DNA of 11,241 bases, taken from assembly GCA_937958145.1 (NCBI GenBank), contig CALGOE010000083.1:1-11241 (forward strand). Reading direction: 5' to 3'. This document shows, in pieces, positions 1 to 5,850 of this stretch. The notes under the pieces are model-generated. The model worked only from the letters and a program-made list of their open reading frames with translations. It had not been told where the DNA came from and did not search any database. The translations under genes were made by a program, and so were the position numbers. How positions within the stretch are numbered: position 1 is the first letter of the stretch; each line of letters starts with the position of its first letter. This DNA is from an uncultured Desulfobacca sp. (GTDB lineage Bacteria; Desulfobacterota; Desulfobaccia; Desulfobaccales; Desulfobaccaceae).

Positions 1-16
1 CCCCCCCCCCCCCCCC
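1..16. repeat. poly-C run at window edge
   Basis: Sixteen consecutive C residues open the window. A run this long is rare in bacterial chromosomes, and it sits exactly at the edge. It may be a real homopolymer or an end-of-contig artefact; the sequence alone cannot decide. Confidence 0.6.
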
Positions 17-23
17 GCCAGCT

Positions 24-54
24 GGTGTGCACAGGCTGGAAAGCCTGTGCCACC
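24..54. terminator. strong hairpin downstream of the GlcF-like gene
   Basis: The arms GCACAGGCT (29-37) and AGCCTGTGC (42-50) pair perfectly over 9 bp around a GGAA loop. GGTG (24-27) and CACC (51-54) extend the stem to 13 bp with a single bulged T at 28. It lies about 57 bp past the stop of the leftward gene that ends at 111. No U-tract follows the stem on the minus strand, where G-rich sequence follows instead. On the plus strand a short AATATTT follows. It could therefore be a rho-independent-like or bidirectional terminator, or another RNA or protein-binding structure. The hairpin is seen directly; the terminator role is an inference. Confidence 0.4.
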
Positions 55-110
55 AATATTTGCCTTCCCGGTCCTGTCCTCAGGAAAGTGCCCGGCCATC
101 GGTCCTCCCC

Positions 111-1409
111 TCAGGAGAGGGCAGCGGCATACAGTTCGATGGTATGGCGCACCTGTACTTTCGCCCGGCGCTGGGACAACAGGTCCACGCATTGCAGCAT
201 GCAGGCCGGGCAGCCGGTGGCGACGATGTCGGCGCCGCTGGCCAGGATATGGTCAACCTTGCGCTGCCCGATGGCCTTGGAGATTTCATAGTGCTGCAGA
301 TTGAAGCTGCCGCCGCAGCCGCAGCAGATGTCCGCCTCGGCCATCTCCCGCACTTGCACCCCCGGCGTCGCCCGCAGCAAGGCCCGGGGTTGCCTGGCCA
401 CGCCCAGGGATTTTTTCAGGTGGCAGGGATCGTGGTAGGTCACCTGCAGCTCGGGTCTGGTGGCGGGGGCCGCCGGCGATAAGATACCCACGACATCCAC
501 GAGAAGCTGGCTGATGTCCACAGTACGGGCGGCCAGGTGCTCCAGGGCCGCCTTTTCTGCTGCCGTCGCCCCGGGCAGCAGGATGGGCCACAGGGTCTTG
601 ATGGTGGCGGTGCAGGTGGCGCAGGCGGTAACCAGGTAATCCCAGGATTGATCCTGCCATTGCTTTAAATGATGCCGCACCAGGCGGCTGAACGCACTCA
701 GGTCGCCGGCCGACAGGGCCGGGATGCCGCAGCAGCCTTGGTCCGGCGGCAGCACCAGACCGACGCCGTGATGCTGCAGGACTCTCAGGGTCGCCTGGCC
801 CACCTCCGGAAAAAATTTATCCACCAGACAGCCCACAAAAAAGCCCACGGTGGGCTGACCCGGAGCCGCCGGCCCAGTAAAGCTCGGCACCTGCCGATGG
901 AAAGGCCGGGCGGCCAGGGGGCGGACATGGCGGCCGGACAGCAAAGGGGAGAGGAATCGGGCGCAGGAGGAGCCCAACAGCTCATCCACCGGCTTCAGGA
1001 AAAAGCCCTGGCATTTCGTGGCCAGGGCCAGGAGTTGGTGAAACAAGCGGGGCTGGGCCAACAGGCGCCGGAAGACGGCCTTTTGCCACGGCGAGAGCCC
1101 CAGGTAGCCACTGAGAATGGCCCGGGCCCGCAAAAAAATCTCCAGGACCCGAACCCCGCTGGGGCAGTTCGCCGCGCAGGCGCCGCACAGGAGGCACCGC
1201 TGCAGTCTCTCTGAAACCCCGCCGGGATCGGCCAACAGGGCCTGAGCCAGCCCCTGGAGCAGGGCCAGCTTGCCCCGGGCCACGTCCGCTTCCCGCCCCG
1301 TGGTGGCAAAGAGCGGGCAGACCGCCTGGCACAGACCGCAGCGGTTGCAGACGGCCAGCTGTTCCTGCAGCTCCTCCAACATCGCCAACAGGAGATGCAG
1401 TTGACCCAT
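111..1409 (-). CDS. glcF: (Fe-S)-binding protein, glycolate oxidase iron-sulfur subunit (GlcF)-like
   Basis: This 432-aa cytoplasmic iron-sulfur electron-transfer protein has the layout of GlcF, the subunit that takes electrons from a flavin GlcD-type 2-hydroxyacid dehydrogenase. Two 4Fe-4S ferredoxin motifs lie near the N-terminus, with cysteines 21, 24, 27, 31 and 72, 75, 78, 82, each ending in CP. Two CCG (cysteine-rich) domains follow. The first has C194 and CCG at 226-228, plus C264 and C267. The second has HDPCH at 326-330 and CCGCGG at 362-367, plus C400 and C403. All expected cysteines are present and the length fits the family. The ATG start has a GAGGAAAGAG purine stretch upstream. 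It lies 121 bp downstream of the dciA-like gene on the same strand. No glcD flavoprotein gene is next to it in this window, so the substrate (glycolate, lactate or another hydroxyacid) is not fixed; LldE- or HdrD-like roles remain possible. Confidence 0.85.
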   Translation of the reverse strand: MGQLHLLLAMLEELQEQLAVCNRCGLCQAVCPLFATTGREADVARGKLALLQGLAQALLADPGGVSERLQRCLLCGACAANCPSGVRVLEIFLRARAILSGYLGLSPWQKAVFRRLLAQPRLFHQLLALATKCQGFFLKPVDELLGSSCARFLSPLLSGRHVRPLAARPFHRQVPSFTGPAAPGQPTVGFFVGCLVDKFFPEVGQATLRVLQHHGVGLVLPPDQGCCGIPALSAGDLSAFSRLVRHHLKQWQDQSWDYLVTACATCTATIKTLWPILLPGATAAEKAALEHLAARTVDISQLLVDVVGILSPAAPATRPELQVTYHDPCHLKKSLGVARQPRALLRATPGVQVREMAEADICCGCGGSFNLQHYEISKAIGQRKVDHILASGADIVATGCPACMLQCVDLLSQRRAKVQVRHTIELYAAALS

Positions 1410-1530
1410 GTTAACGCTCTTTCCTCTTCAGGCCCAGGCTGAGCCGGCGGGTATGATCAAGACCTCTTGGCAACATCAAAACCTGAGCCGGTGGTCAGGA
1501 AAGCCCCGGGGGGATCGTCCGGCCGCTTTC

Positions 1531-1875
1531 TCACTCCTCCCTCCCCGTCGGGTCGGTCTGGGTCTCCGGGCCCAGCAGAAATTTTATCTCCCTGAGCTGA
1601 GCCTCCCCCAGTTGCCGTTGCAGGGCCGCCAGGATCTGCGGTTTGAGGAAATGCAGCTCCTGGACCCAACCATGGCTCGTCGTCTCAACGTAGAGGACTT
1701 TCCTTTGATAATCCACTAAACGGGTGTTTTGGCGGATAACCTCGCTTACGTTCTCTTCCCAGGCCTGGCGCAGCCGGGCGTGCAGCTCCAACTGGCGCAG
1801 GTCCCGGGGTTTGAGAATCTTGGCCAGGATTTCTCCGATGGCTGCAGGGGCTGGCAGATGGGGGCGTTTGGCCAT
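1531..1875 (-). CDS. DciA/DUF721 family protein
   Basis: The product is a 114-aa basic protein of the DUF721/DciA family. In bacteria lacking DnaC, DciA helps load the replicative helicase DnaB. The matching features are the N-terminal run with IGEILAKIL, a central region rich in charged residues with a tryptophan (QAWEENV), and the core ending in VLYVETTSHGWVQELHFLK, where the conserved L-x-V-x-x-x-S/T-x-x-W-x-x-x-L pattern is clear. The frame stays open upstream to 1998, but that would run through the end of the aminotransferase gene. The ATG at 1875 has AAGGA at 1884-1888, 8 nt upstream, and gives a normal family length. The gap to the upstream aminotransferase gene is 19 nt, so the two are probably co-transcribed. 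The family assignment is fairly secure; the helicase-loading function is inferred from the family. Confidence 0.75.
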   Translation of the reverse strand: MAKRPHLPAPAAIGEILAKILKPRDLRQLELHARLRQAWEENVSEVIRQNTRLVDYQRKVLYVETTSHGWVQELHFLKPQILAALQRQLGEAQLREIKFLLGPETQTDPTGREE

Positions 1876-1894
1876 GAAATCTGTCCTTATGGTC

Positions 1895-3079
1895 TCAGGG
1901 GCGCACTTTGGCCATAACCCGGGCGAATCCCGGCGCGGCCGCCACAATGGTGCTTTCCGGAACACAGAAAGCCAGGCGGAAGTAGCCGGGCCGGCCAAAA
2001 CCCCGGCCCGGCACCGCCAGGATATTCTCTTCCTTCAGGGCCTGGACAAAGGCCACGTCATCATCCAAGGGAGAGCGGGGGAAGAGGTAGAACGCCCCCT
2101 TCGGTCTGACAAAATCATAGCCGCCCTCGGCCAGCAGGCGGCAGAACAGCTCCCGCCGGCGCACATAGGGCGTAATATCCACCGCCGTGTCCATTAACGA
2201 AGTGATGGCCCGCTGCAGCAGGGCGGGAGCATTTACGAAACCCAGGATGCGGTTGGCCAGGATCATGGCTGCCAGCAATTCCTGGCGACCCTGGGCCTGG
2301 GGATTGAGGGCTATATACCCCAGGCGTTCTCCCGGCAGCGACAGGTCTTTGGAGAAGGAGGTGGCGACCAGAGACTCGGGATAGGCCTGAAAAACGCTGG
2401 GCACGACCACGTCATCATACACCAGCCGGCGGTAGGGCTCGTCATTGATCAGGTATATGGGCCGACCGAAACGGCGGCTGTGGTTGGCCAGCATTTCTCC
2501 CAAGGCCCCCAGGAGAGAGGCATCATAGACCTGTCCCGTGGGGTTGTTGGGCGAATTGATGATCACCGCCCGGGTATGGTCGTTGATGGCTTCCTCGATG
2601 CGTGCTATGACCGGCTGAAAATCCTGGTCGGTCTCCACCACCCGCACCACCCCGCCATGGTTTTCGACATAAAAAAGATACTCGGGGAAAAAAGGGGCCA
2701 GGACGATGACCTCATCCCAGGGATCCAGGAGAGCTTTCAAGATCACGTTCAGGGCGCCGGCCGCGCCGCAGGTCATGATGATGTCATCGGCGGCAAAAGC
2801 GACCCCATGGACTGCGCTGAGGTGGTCCGCCACCGCCTGGCGGGTGGCCGGCAAACCGGCGTTGGGCATATAGCCGTGCAAACCGGGCCGCGGATCCTGG
2901 ATGGCCGCCAGGAGGGCCTCTTTTACTTTGGCCGGCGGCTCCAGGTCTGGATTGCCCAGGGTAAAGTCAAAGACGTTGGCCGCGCCCAACCGGGCCTTCA
3001 GCTCCGCCCCCTCCTCAAACATGCGGCGGATCCAGGAAGACGATTGGATGGCCGCCGCCATCTTGGTGGCAATAGTCAT
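1895..3079 (-). CDS. PLP-dependent class I/II aminotransferase
   Basis: This 394-aa fold-type I aminotransferase belongs to the aspartate/alanine aminotransferase-like group and transfers amino groups between an amino acid and a 2-oxoacid using pyridoxal phosphate. Visible marks are FTLGNPDLEPP at 39-49, a GALNVI cofactor-phosphate region near 108-113, SPNNPTG at 176-182, the PLP-ring aspartate and tyrosine in NDEPY at 212-216, the Schiff-base lysine K244 in SFSKDLSLPGERLGY, and the C-terminal substrate-carboxylate arginine R368 in YFRLAF. The protein is full length. The exact substrate cannot be read from the sequence; aspartate, alanine or aromatic amino acids are all possible. The ATG start has purine-rich GAGG and AGGGA stretches upstream. 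It leads a probable operon with the DUF721 gene and perhaps the GlcF-like gene. Confidence 0.9.
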   Translation of the reverse strand: MTIATKMAAAIQSSSWIRRMFEEGAELKARLGAANVFDFTLGNPDLEPPAKVKEALLAAIQDPRPGLHGYMPNAGLPATRQAVADHLSAVHGVAFAADDIIMTCGAAGALNVILKALLDPWDEVIVLAPFFPEYLFYVENHGGVVRVVETDQDFQPVIARIEEAINDHTRAVIINSPNNPTGQVYDASLLGALGEMLANHSRRFGRPIYLINDEPYRRLVYDDVVVPSVFQAYPESLVATSFSKDLSLPGERLGYIALNPQAQGRQELLAAMILANRILGFVNAPALLQRAITSLMDTAVDITPYVRRRELFCRLLAEGGYDFVRPKGAFYLFPRSPLDDDVAFVQALKEENILAVPGRGFGRPGYFRLAFCVPESTIVAAAPGFARVMAKVRP

Positions 3080-3168
3080 AATTGATCCCTGTCCCTCAGG
3101 AAAACCGGTCAGCTGGAAGCCGGTCCATCTTTTCCGGGAGTTTGTAGTTTACAGTTTGTTGCTTGTAG

Positions 3169-3202
3169 CTCTCTCTTCCCTCTTCCCTCTTCCCTCTTCC
3201 CT
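3169..3202. repeat. heptamer tandem repeat in a pure pyrimidine tract
   Basis: Four perfect head-to-tail copies of TCTTCCC occupy 3174-3201 within an uninterrupted 34-nt pyrimidine run (3169-3202). The preceding 30 bases (about 3138-3168) are T-rich with imperfect TTTGTAG/TTTACAG echoes. The tract starts 8 bp beyond the stop of the phosphoesterase gene and lies in the 130-bp gap before the aminotransferase start. On the transcribed strand it reads as GGGAAGA repeats. Such heptamers resemble dispersed short repeats reported in other bacterial genomes. Confidence 0.85.
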
Positions 3203-3209
3203 GCCTTTC

Positions 3210-3929
3210 TCAGCGGCGGCCGACCCGCAAATCCTCCCCGGCCTTGGCCGGTAGACCCTGGGCCCGAATGGCCGCTATCGTGCGCTCGATATCATACGGC
3301 ACCCGCCGGATGGTGGCGCGGACGTCGTCAGCCAATTCCAGAATCAGATAAGAGGCCAGGGGGTTGCCGTCTTTGGGGAAGCCGACGCTGCCGGGATTGA
3401 GCAGCCATTTGCCGTTGACCGGACGGATCACCGGAATATGGGTATGGCCGGTGAGCAGGATATCCTCGTCAATTTCCCCGAGCAGATCGGCCACCATGGC
3501 CTCGGGCCAGGAGGGCCGCACATAGTCCCGAATATGACGGGGACTGCCATGGGTCAACCGCAGACGCCATTTCCCCTTGGCCAAAGAGCGCTCCCGGGGT
3601 TGGCGCAATAAAAATTCTCTGGTCTGAGCCGTCACGGCCCGTACTGTCCAGGCGTAGATCTCCTTGCCCATGGGGGTGATTTTGGCATTTAACAGCTCGC
3701 CGATGGGATCGGGCACCAAGGCCAGAACGGCCTGATCATAATTCCCGGTAATGCCCGGTATCCCCTGGTCTGCCACCAGCGCCACCGTCTCGTTGGGAAA
3801 GGGATTGTACCCCACCAGATCACCCAAATGATAGACTTCCTCCAGGCCCTGGGCCTGGATATCGGCCAGCACCGCCTCCAGGGCCGGAAGATTGCCATGG
3901 ATATCAGAAATGATGGCCAACCTGCTCAT
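3210..3929 (-). CDS. calcineurin-like metallophosphoesterase (YfcE/MJ0936-like)
   Basis: This 239-aa two-metal phosphoesterase belongs to the calcineurin-like superfamily and probably acts as a soluble phosphodiesterase on a small or nucleotide substrate. All metal-site motifs are present in order: SDIHGN (D9, H11), HLGDLVGYNP (G36-D37), GNYD (N63), LTHGSPR (H127) and LTGHTHIP (H162, H164), followed by the family's NPGSVG at 178-183. The frame is open back to 4013, but the protein begins convincingly at the ATG at 3929, five codons before the first beta strand. Its ribosome binding site is weak. The upstream cupin gene on the same strand ends 98 bp earlier. The natural substrate is not known from the sequence. 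Confidence 0.88.
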   Translation of the reverse strand: MSRLAIISDIHGNLPALEAVLADIQAQGLEEVYHLGDLVGYNPFPNETVALVADQGIPGITGNYDQAVLALVPDPIGELLNAKITPMGKEIYAWTVRAVTAQTREFLLRQPRERSLAKGKWRLRLTHGSPRHIRDYVRPSWPEAMVADLLGEIDEDILLTGHTHIPVIRPVNGKWLLNPGSVGFPKDGNPLASYLILELADDVRATIRRVPYDIERTIAAIRAQGLPAKAGEDLRVGRR

Positions 3930-4027
3930 GATCCATACACGTTCATGGCCAGCCCCGCCGCTGGCATGCAGATTTGTGAAAAAGTGCCTTTCGAGAAGGA
4001 ACTCAGAGGCCAAGGCCTCCTGAGCCG

Positions 4028-4447
4028 TTAGATGATCGGTGCCGGGATGGTGTCAATTTCGGCCGGGCTATCATCCGTCGCGGCCCTCCAGGCCAACAGG
4101 TATAACGGTTCGGCGCCCTCATTGCGCAGAGCGTGGGGGATGCCCGGTGCTATCACCACCAGAATTCGATTGGTATCTAATAATTTTTCCTGCCGCTCCT
4201 GACCGGGCACTTGCCAAAACAGCCGGCCCCGGCCGTGGAAGACATAAAGCCACTCGGTCTTCTGGGGGTGTTGATGTTGGCCCCGCACCTGTCCCGGCGC
4301 GATGGAGATCACATGGCAACTGGCACACATCTCTGCCCGGGGCAGGTTCTCAGCCAGCCCCTGGAAGGGAAAAAACACAAACCCCCGCTCATCCTCGTGG
4401 AGTGATTCTGCCAGGCGAATGAATTGGATCGGTGTCGTCAACGCCAT
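4028..4447 (-). CDS. cupin domain protein
   Basis: This 139-aa single-domain cupin fits both canonical motifs exactly. The first is G52-x5-H58-x-H60-x4-E65-x6-G72. The second is PG at 101-102 with H105 and N109. The three histidines and the glutamate should form a metal site, so this may be a small metal-dependent enzyme or a sugar/ligand-binding sensor. The substrate cannot be assigned. The ATG at 4447 directly abuts AGGAG, which leaves no spacing. A TTG two codons further in (at 4441) would have an ideal 6-nt spacing from the same AGGAG, so the true start may be that TTG. The protein is acidic at its C-terminus and has no signal peptide. A palindrome at 4462-4471 lies just upstream. Confidence 0.8.
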   Translation of the reverse strand: MALTTPIQFIRLAESLHEDERGFVFFPFQGLAENLPRAEMCASCHVISIAPGQVRGQHQHPQKTEWLYVFHGRGRLFWQVPGQERQEKLLDTNRILVVIAPGIPHALRNEGAEPLYLLAWRAATDDSPAEIDTIPAPII

Positions 4448-4461
4448 CTCCTGTCGCGGGA

Positions 4462-4471
4462 TTCCCGGGAA
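4462..4471. promoter_or_regulatory. TTCCCGGGAA palindrome upstream of the cupin gene
   Basis: A perfect 10-bp palindrome lies 15 bp upstream of the cupin start, in the divergent region between the cupin gene and the 4546 gene. It could be an operator, but one GC-rich 10-mer is weak evidence. Confidence 0.2.
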
Positions 4472-4499
4472 GACGAAAACTTGCGTTTCGGTAAAGTTG

Positions 4500-4527
4500 T
4501 TGATACATTAGTCATCATTATTACTAT
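4500..4527 (+). promoter_or_regulatory. sigma-70-like promoter for the 4546 gene
   Basis: TTGATA (4500-4505) and TACTAT (4522-4527) are separated by 16 bp in an AT-rich stretch that stands out from the GC-rich surroundings. Transcription would begin near 4534, leaving a short leader with CGGGGTG before the ATG at 4546. This placement argues against the upstream in-frame ATG at 4528, which would lie in the promoter. Confidence 0.45.
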
Positions 4528-4545
4528 ATGCTTCTCGGGGTGCGC

Positions 4546-4851
4546 ATGGCAACCATCAACGACCTGGTACTGGTGCATATTGAGAACAAACCGACTTTTT
4601 TTGCCCGGATCAACGATATTCATCCCGATGTGAAAAAAAATTGGTATCAGGTGGAACTACTGGTCTTAGGGGTTCCCTTGCAGAGTATTGTCTGGATCCT
4701 GGAAGAAGGTCACCTCCAAGGTGAGGAGTTTACCATGGGAGGCACCCCGGTCCGTTTGGAATGCATCCCTCCCAAGATTTCGTCGCCGCCACCTCCTGCT
4801 GCCACTGCTGACGGCAAAGGCAAGATCATCCCGCTCAAACGGAAACCTTAA
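4546..4851 (+). CDS. conserved-type hypothetical protein
   Basis: This small 101-aa protein has no domain I can name with confidence. The first 75 residues look like a compact beta-rich fold, with hydrophobic strands at LVLVHI, FFARI, YQVELLVL and IVWILEE, and a conserved-looking FTMGGTPVRLE segment at 62-72. The last 25 residues are a low-complexity tail with four prolines and then a basic KGKIIPLKRKP end. From memory, similar short proteins beginning MATINDLVLV occur in Desulfobacterota, but this is unchecked. The start at 4546 is preferred over 4528 because CGGGGTG lies just upstream and a promoter-like sequence covers the earlier ATG. The gene converges with the methyltransferase gene and overlaps it by 17 nt. 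Confidence 0.7.
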   Translation: MATINDLVLVHIENKPTFFARINDIHPDVKKNWYQVELLVLGVPLQSIVWILEEGHLQGEEFTMGGTPVRLECIPPKISSPPPPAATADGKGKIIPLKRKP

Positions 4852-5749
4852 TCGGTTGCGCCCTCGCGGGGAAGTCCTGATAGCGATACATCCGCAGGCG
4901 TCGCCAGAGGGGAATCTTTCGCCACAGGAACATCAGCCGTAGATAATAAGCGGTGCGGTGACGCACTATGCTCTGCCACACTTCCTCGGCGTGTTGGGGG
5001 TCCGGCCTGATATCATGCACGTGGGCGGCGCGGGCCAGGACCATGAAACTGTCCTGATAGAAAACCCTGGTTTTTACCACCTGCCAACCCGTTTGCGCCA
5101 GCATCGCCGTTAAGGTCGGCGGCGAAAAATAGAAATTATGGGCCAAGGAAAAGACCCGTCTCGGACTCACCTTGGGAGCCAAAATATTGGGCGTTTCCAG
5201 AAACAGCAGGCCCCCCGGCGCCGCCAAGGCCCGCAGGCGGCTTAAAAAGGCCCTCGGTTCGGGCACATGTTCAATAACATGGGAGGAGGCCAGGAAATTG
5301 CAGGTTCGGTCGATGACTGCGTCCTCAAAGCGACTCTGGATGATCTCCAGGCCAAACTGCGCTCTGGCAAATTCCGCCTGCTGCCGGTCGGGCTCAACGC
5401 CGACCGCGACGCAGCCGTGACGGTTGAGCCAATCACTGAAAAGCCCCAAGCCGCAGCCGATCTCCAAGGTCTGCCAACCCGGCTGGACCACGTGCTCCAA
5501 AAATGCCGCTTGCCGGGCCAACCGCTGTCTTACTCGCTGCAGAGTGCGCGGCCGGATGGCTTCATTGGTATGCAATTCCCGATGGCTGAGACCTAATGCC
5601 TGCCGATCGGAATCTTCCAAGATGGGATTATGGTAGACCAGACCACAGGTAGGACAGAGAACCGTGGTTACCGTCAGATGATGGTAGATTCTCTGCCGGA
5701 CAGGTCGGCCGGCGTCGTTTTGGCACAAAGGGCAGGCTATTTTTCGCAT
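4835..5749 (-). CDS. class I SAM-dependent methyltransferase with N-terminal zinc ribbon
   Basis: This 304-aa methyltransferase transfers a methyl group from S-adenosylmethionine to an unknown substrate. The N-terminus holds a zinc-ribbon-like pair, CPLC (C6, C9) and CPTC (C32, C35) followed by GLVYHNP, a common accessory of this methyltransferase type. The Rossmann domain follows: motif I LEIGCGLG at 95-102, the acidic strand-2 end VEPD at 118-121, ASSHVIEHVPEP at 154-165, and the post-motif PGGLLFLETPN at 178-188. The C-terminal 60 residues are basic and aromatic (FLWRKIPLWRRLRMYRY). An in-frame TTG at 5794 would add 15 residues but lies inside a promoter-like sequence, so the ATG at 5749 is preferred. 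Methyltransferases of this type often act on sugars, lipids or polysaccharides, but no neighbour here fixes that. The 3' end overlaps the convergent gene by 17 nt. Confidence 0.85.
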   Translation of the reverse strand: MRKIACPLCQNDAGRPVRQRIYHHLTVTTVLCPTCGLVYHNPILEDSDRQALGLSHRELHTNEAIRPRTLQRVRQRLARQAAFLEHVVQPGWQTLEIGCGLGLFSDWLNRHGCVAVGVEPDRQQAEFARAQFGLEIIQSRFEDAVIDRTCNFLASSHVIEHVPEPRAFLSRLRALAAPGGLLFLETPNILAPKVSPRRVFSLAHNFYFSPPTLTAMLAQTGWQVVKTRVFYQDSFMVLARAAHVHDIRPDPQHAEEVWQSIVRHRTAYYLRLMFLWRKIPLWRRLRMYRYQDFPARAQPIKVSV

Positions 5750-5766
5750 GGTCTCGATCCAAGGAA

Positions 5767-5794
5767 AATATATTGATTTTTCGGCCACTGGCAA
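5767..5794 (-). promoter_or_regulatory. sigma-70-like promoter for the methyltransferase
   Basis: On the minus strand TTGCCA (5794-5789) and TATATT (5772-5767) each match the consensus hexamers at five of six positions and are 16 bp apart. Transcription would start close to the ATG at 5749, leaving a leader of only about 10 nt. Confidence 0.5.
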
Positions 5795-5801
5795 TTAAAA
5801 A
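5773..5801 (+). promoter_or_regulatory. weak promoter-like sequence for the radical SAM operon
   Basis: TTGATT (5773-5778) and TAAAAA (5796-5801) are 17 bp apart, each matching four of six consensus positions. They overlap the opposing promoter of the methyltransferase and point to the gene starting at 5851. This is suggestive only. Confidence 0.3.
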
Positions 5802-5821
5802 ATAGAAAGATAGGCTGGCCG
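5782..5821. promoter_or_regulatory. inverted repeat in the divergent promoter region
   Basis: CGGCCA (5782-5787) and TGGCCG (5816-5821) are inverted copies separated by 28 bp of A-rich sequence, and they bracket the possible plus-strand -10 region. This could be a two-site operator for a shared regulator, but the arms are only 6 bp. Confidence 0.25.
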
Positions 5822-5850
5822 TAAGGAATCAGAAACAAGGAGCTGTTCGA

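Noticed and set aside
1439..1494. Imperfect 12-nt direct repeat (CTGAGCCGGCGG at 1439-1450, CTGAGCCGGTGG at 1483-1494)
   Set aside because: It is GC-rich, short, has only two copies with a mismatch, and no promoter is nearby; it could easily be chance.
1876..1998. N-terminal extension of the DUF721 gene to 1998
   Set aside because: It would overlap the 3' end of the aminotransferase gene by about 100 nt, has no family similarity, and the ATG at 1875 has a good ribosome binding site.
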